From the NCBI GenBank assembly GCA_903834185.1, contig CAILHX010000003.1:1-64000 (forward strand): DNA of 64,000 nt, read 5' to 3'. This document shows, piece after piece, positions 61,602-64,000 of this stretch. Numbering within the stretch: position 1 is the stretch's first letter; each line of letters opens with the position of its first letter. The notes under the pieces are model-generated. The model searched no databases and was not told the origin of the DNA. It saw only the letters and a list, made by a program, of their open reading frames with translations. Both the position numbers and the translations under genes were made by a program. Source of the DNA: an uncultured Methylophilaceae bacterium (GTDB lineage: Bacteria; Pseudomonadota; Gammaproteobacteria; Burkholderiales; Methylophilaceae).

Positions 61602-61853
61602 ATGAGAGCTTTTGCCGTCACACTCATGTTGTGTGCATTGCCAACTTTGGCTGCAACGTCTGATGAGCCCAGTGTGGCGGACAATATACGCGCCATGGAT
61701 ACAGACCATGACGGTCAGGTCAGCGTTACTGAGATCAAGGCGTATCTGCAGAAAAAGTATGGGGCGGATTACCAAAGGGACTTGCTGGAATTGATGGAAA
61801 AACGCGCCAATGCAAAAAGTTGTGGGTCTTCATTTACCCGCGATCTCGAATAA
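61602..61853 (+). CDS. Small secreted EF-hand protein
   Basis: An 83-residue protein with a signal peptide (about 1-18) and one canonical EF-hand loop: Asp33, Asp35, Asp37, Gln39, Ser41 and Glu44 in DTDHDGQVSVTE, followed by a helix. A Cys is left in the C-terminal KSCGSSFTR. It may bind calcium in the periplasm, but one EF-hand usually needs a partner. The start touches the TAG of the aminotransferase gene. No link between the two functions is known to me. Confidence 0.8.
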   Translation: MRAFAVTLMLCALPTLAATSDEPSVADNIRAMDTDHDGQVSVTEIKAYLQKKYGADYQRDLLELMEKRANAKSCGSSFTRDLE

Positions 61854-61939
61854 AAACGGCCGCCAACAGGCATGGTTCTTGCTGGCTTAACTTGCCGGTT
61901 AAACTATTCGGCGCGCTAACGGCGGCTGCTTTTAAGCGC

Positions 61940-61945
61940 TATACT
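61940..61945 (+). promoter_or_regulatory. Possible -10 element upstream of acnB
   Basis: TATACT lies 52 bases before the acnB start. No good -35 is 17 bases upstream (TAACGG), so this is tentative. The gap 61854-61997 shows no gene, and acnB has no clear Shine-Dalgarno sequence. Confidence 0.3.
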
Positions 61946-61997
61946 TACACCTTAAATTAAAGACAGAAATTTAACAATTCACTGTGATTTTATTGCC

Positions 61998-64000
61998 ATG
62001 CTGACCGACTACCAACATCATGTCACCGAGCGCGTCGCGCTTGGGTTGCCACCACTACCACTCAATGCGGAGCAGACCTCACAGCTGGTGGATTTAGTCA
62101 AAGCACCACCTGCAGGTCAGGAAGCAATACTGCTGAACTTGCTGGAAAACCGCGTCCCGGCAGGTGTAGATCAGGCTGCTTATGTTAAAGCGGCCTTTCT
62201 GGCCGATCTGGCGAACGGCAAAGCGAATTCTCCGCTCGTAAGCCCCGAGCATGCTGTCAAGTTACTCGGCACCATGCTCGGCGGATACAACGTACCGGTA
62301 CTGGTGGCACTTCTTGATGGAAGTCTTGCAGATCATGCAGTGGCGGCTCTGTCCCACACCATTCTGATGTTTGATGCCTTCCATGATGTCGAGGAAAAAG
62401 CCAAAGCTGGCAATACTGCAGCCAAGAAATTAATACAATCCTGGGCGGATGCTGAATGGTTCACCCACCATAAGCCGCTACCGGAGACCATACGCTGCGT
62501 CGTGTTTAAAGTGCCCGGCGAAACCAATACCGATGATCTTTCGCCGGCACAGGAGGCCTGGTCGCGCCCGGATATCCCACTGCATGCCAAGGCCATGCTA
62601 GTGAGCAAGCTGCCTGACGGACTGGCGACCATTGAACGACTGCGGGCTCAGGGCTTGCCTGTTGCCTACGTGGGCGATATCGTTGGCACTGGTTCCTCAC
62701 GCAAATCCGCCATTAATTCGGTGCAATGGTTCATGGGTGAAGATATTCCTTATATTCCCAATAAACGCACCGCGGGTATCGTGCTAGGCACCAAAATCGC
62801 GCCTATTTTCTTTAATACCGCCGAAGATTCGGGTGCACTACCGATACAGTGCGATGTCTCCAAAATGAATATGGGTGATGTCATCACCATACATCCTCGC
62901 GCCGGTAAGGTTACCAATGCCGCTGGAGAAACCATCAGTACTTTTGAACTGGCACCTATTACCATGCCGGACGAAGTGCAAGCCGGCGGTCGCATACAGT
63001 TGATCATCGGTCGTGGGCTTACTACCAGAGCACGGGCTGTACTGGGTTTGCCGCCTTCAACCGCCTTTATCAATCCGCATCCGGTCGCAGAAAACAAATC
63101 CGGCTTCACTCTGGCGCAGAAAATGGTGGGTCATGCCTGCGGGCTGCCAAAAGGCATGGGCATGCGCCCAGGCACATATTGTGAGCCAAAGATCACTACC
63201 GTAGGCTCGCAAGACACCACTGGTGCGATGACGCGCGACGAACTTAAAGAACTCGCCTGCCTGGGGTTTTCGGCTGATCTGGTGATGCAGAGTTTCTGCC
63301 ATACCGCCGCTTACCCAAAACCCGTGGACATCAAGCTGCAACATGAATTGCCTGAATTCATGTCCAGCCGTGGCGGAGTAACACTACGTCCGGGTGATGG
63401 CATCATTCACTCATGGTTGAACCGCATGTTGCTGCCGGATACAGTTGGAACAGGTGGCGACTCGCACACGCGCTTCCCTATCGGCATCTCATTCCCTGCG
63501 GGTTCCGGCTTGGTGGCTTTTGCTGCAGCCATGGGCGCCATGCCGCTGGATATGCCGGAATCAGTGCTGGTGCGCTTCAAAGGCCAGATGCAACCTGGCA
63601 TTACCTTGCGTGATTTGGTGAACGCGATTCCTTATGCAGCCATTCAGAAGGGTTTGTTGACCGTAGGCAAGCAAGGCAAGAAGAACGTGTTCAACGGCAG
63701 GATTCTGGAAATCGAAGGTTTGCCCGATCTCAGGATCGAGCAGGCTTTTGAGTTTGCCGATGCCTCGGCCGAACGTTCCGCCAACGGCTGTACTGTGCGT
63801 CTGAATAAAGAACCTGTGATCGAATATCTGCGTTCCAATGCCGCATTGCTGGAGAACATGATCGCCAGCGGTTACGAAGATGCACGCTCATTACGTCGTC
63901 GTATCGACCATATCAATGACTGGCTGGCCGACCCGCAATTGCTGGAAGCAGATGCAGATGCCGAATATGCAGAAGTCATTGAGATTGATCTCAACGAGAT
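61998..64000 (+). CDS. acnB: Aconitate hydratase B, 5' part (runs off the window)
   Basis: Isomerises citrate to isocitrate with a 4Fe-4S cluster in the TCA and glyoxylate cycles. The frame is open from the ATG at 61998 to the window edge (about 667 codons of a protein usually near 860). It starts with the AcnB-specific HEAT-like domain (about 1-160), then the swivel domain with [15 protein letters not shown], then the catalytic domain with [19 protein letters not shown] and [19 protein letters not shown]. The cluster-ligand cysteines near the C-terminus lie beyond the window. Alternatives are unlikely. Confidence 0.95.
   Translation, partial: MLTDYQHHVTERVALGLPPLPLNAEQTSQLVDLVKAPPAGQEAILLNLLENRVPAGVDQAAYVKAAFLADLANGKANSPLVSPEHAVKLLGTMLGGYNVPVLVALLDGSLADHAVAALSHTILMFDAFHDVEEKAKAGNTAAKKLIQSWADAEWFTHHKPLPETIRCVVFKVPGETNTDDLSPAQEAWSRPDIPLHAKAMLVSKLPDGLATIERLRAQGLPVAYVGDIVGTGSSRKSAINSVQWFMGEDIPYIPNKRTAGIVLGTKIAPIFFNTAEDSGALPIQCDVSKMNMGDVITIHPRAGKVTNAAGETISTFELAPITMPDEVQAGGRIQLIIGRGLTTRARAVLGLPPSTAFINPHPVAENKSGFTLAQKMVGHACGLPKGMGMRPGTYCEPKITTVGSQDTTGAMTRDELKELACLGFSADLVMQSFCHTAAYPKPVDIKLQHELPEFMSSRGGVTLRPGDGIIHSWLNRMLLPDTVGTGGDSHTRFPIGISFPAGSGLVAFAAAMGAMPLDMPESVLVRFKGQMQPGITLRDLVNAIPYAAIQKGLLTVGKQGKKNVFNGRILEIEGLPDLRIEQAFEFADASAERSANGCTVRLNKEPVIEYLRSNAALLENMIASGYEDARSLRRRIDHINDWLADPQLLEADADAEYAEVIEIDLNE

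Overview
The window looks like the chromosome of a Gram-negative betaproteobacterium, most likely of the order Nitrosomonadales (Gallionellaceae-like). This rests on gene content and order: a surE-pcm-nlpD run, pepP-ubiH-ubiI, a dsbA next to a SPOR protein and argS, an outer-membrane/LPS gene (waaA), a class II ribonucleotide reductase split into two genes, and a complete mreBCD-mrdA-rodA-rlpA-dacA block. The placement is an inference from gene content; no rRNA or tRNA gene was found to test it.

Bases 1-2640 are accessory. They hold the tail of a broken IS3-family element, a cluster of short CGCTAG-type motifs with a 16-bp perfect palindrome, a patatin-like phospholipase whose 3' end is lost, and a convergent tyrosine recombinase that overlaps the damaged end. 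This is the only mobile or defence-like part of the window.

Bases 2644-19024 carry nrdJb/nrdJa (with a NrdR-like box), waaA, a small zinc-ribbon gene, and a long leftward run: SDR - TetR regulator - RND adaptor - RND pump - PCMT-like protein - TolC-like outer-membrane protein - isochorismatase-like hydrolase. A strong promoter (TTGACG, 17 bp, TTATAT) at the head of this run is covered by two 13-bp palindromes, probably the operator of the TetR protein. Next come a TPP riboswitch and thiC, then a perfect bidirectional terminator shared with dacA.

Bases 17888-25600 are the cell-shape and septal-wall cluster, read leftward: mreB, mreC, mreD, mrdA (PBP2), rodA, rlpA, dacA. Rightward from 25741 are gatCAB (Asn/Gln-tRNA amidation), then a leftward hypoxanthine-DNA-glycosylase-like gene and priA. 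From 31753 to 39959 a rightward run holds argS, a SPOR protein, dsbA, an SDR, pepP, two ubiquinone hydroxylases and dsbC. A cold-shock gene, icd, rluE and a glutamine-amidotransferase-like gene follow. A leftward moxR-DUF58-tgpA set, nnr, a small exported protein and a TfoX-like protein lie at 42885-48937.

Bases 49003-54194 hold a YhaJ-like LysR regulator divergent from a redox set: pirin, flavodoxin-like oxidoreductase, YceI, Old-Yellow-Enzyme and nitroreductase, followed by an atypical thioredoxin. Bases 54255-57557 are wrbA, DUF2069, surE, pcm and nlpD, with no rpoS next to nlpD. The right end has two exported proteins of unknown function, purB, an alanine/serine-glyoxylate aminotransferase abutting a small secreted EF-hand protein, and acnB, which runs off the window.

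Most of the window is ordinary core genome. The points most worth a second look are the truncated patatin locus, the TetR operator-promoter, the YhaJ-like redox cassette, the PCMT homologue with an altered active-site loop, the missing rpoS, and the EF-hand/aminotransferase pair. Eight genes seem to start at TTG. I see no complete new system.
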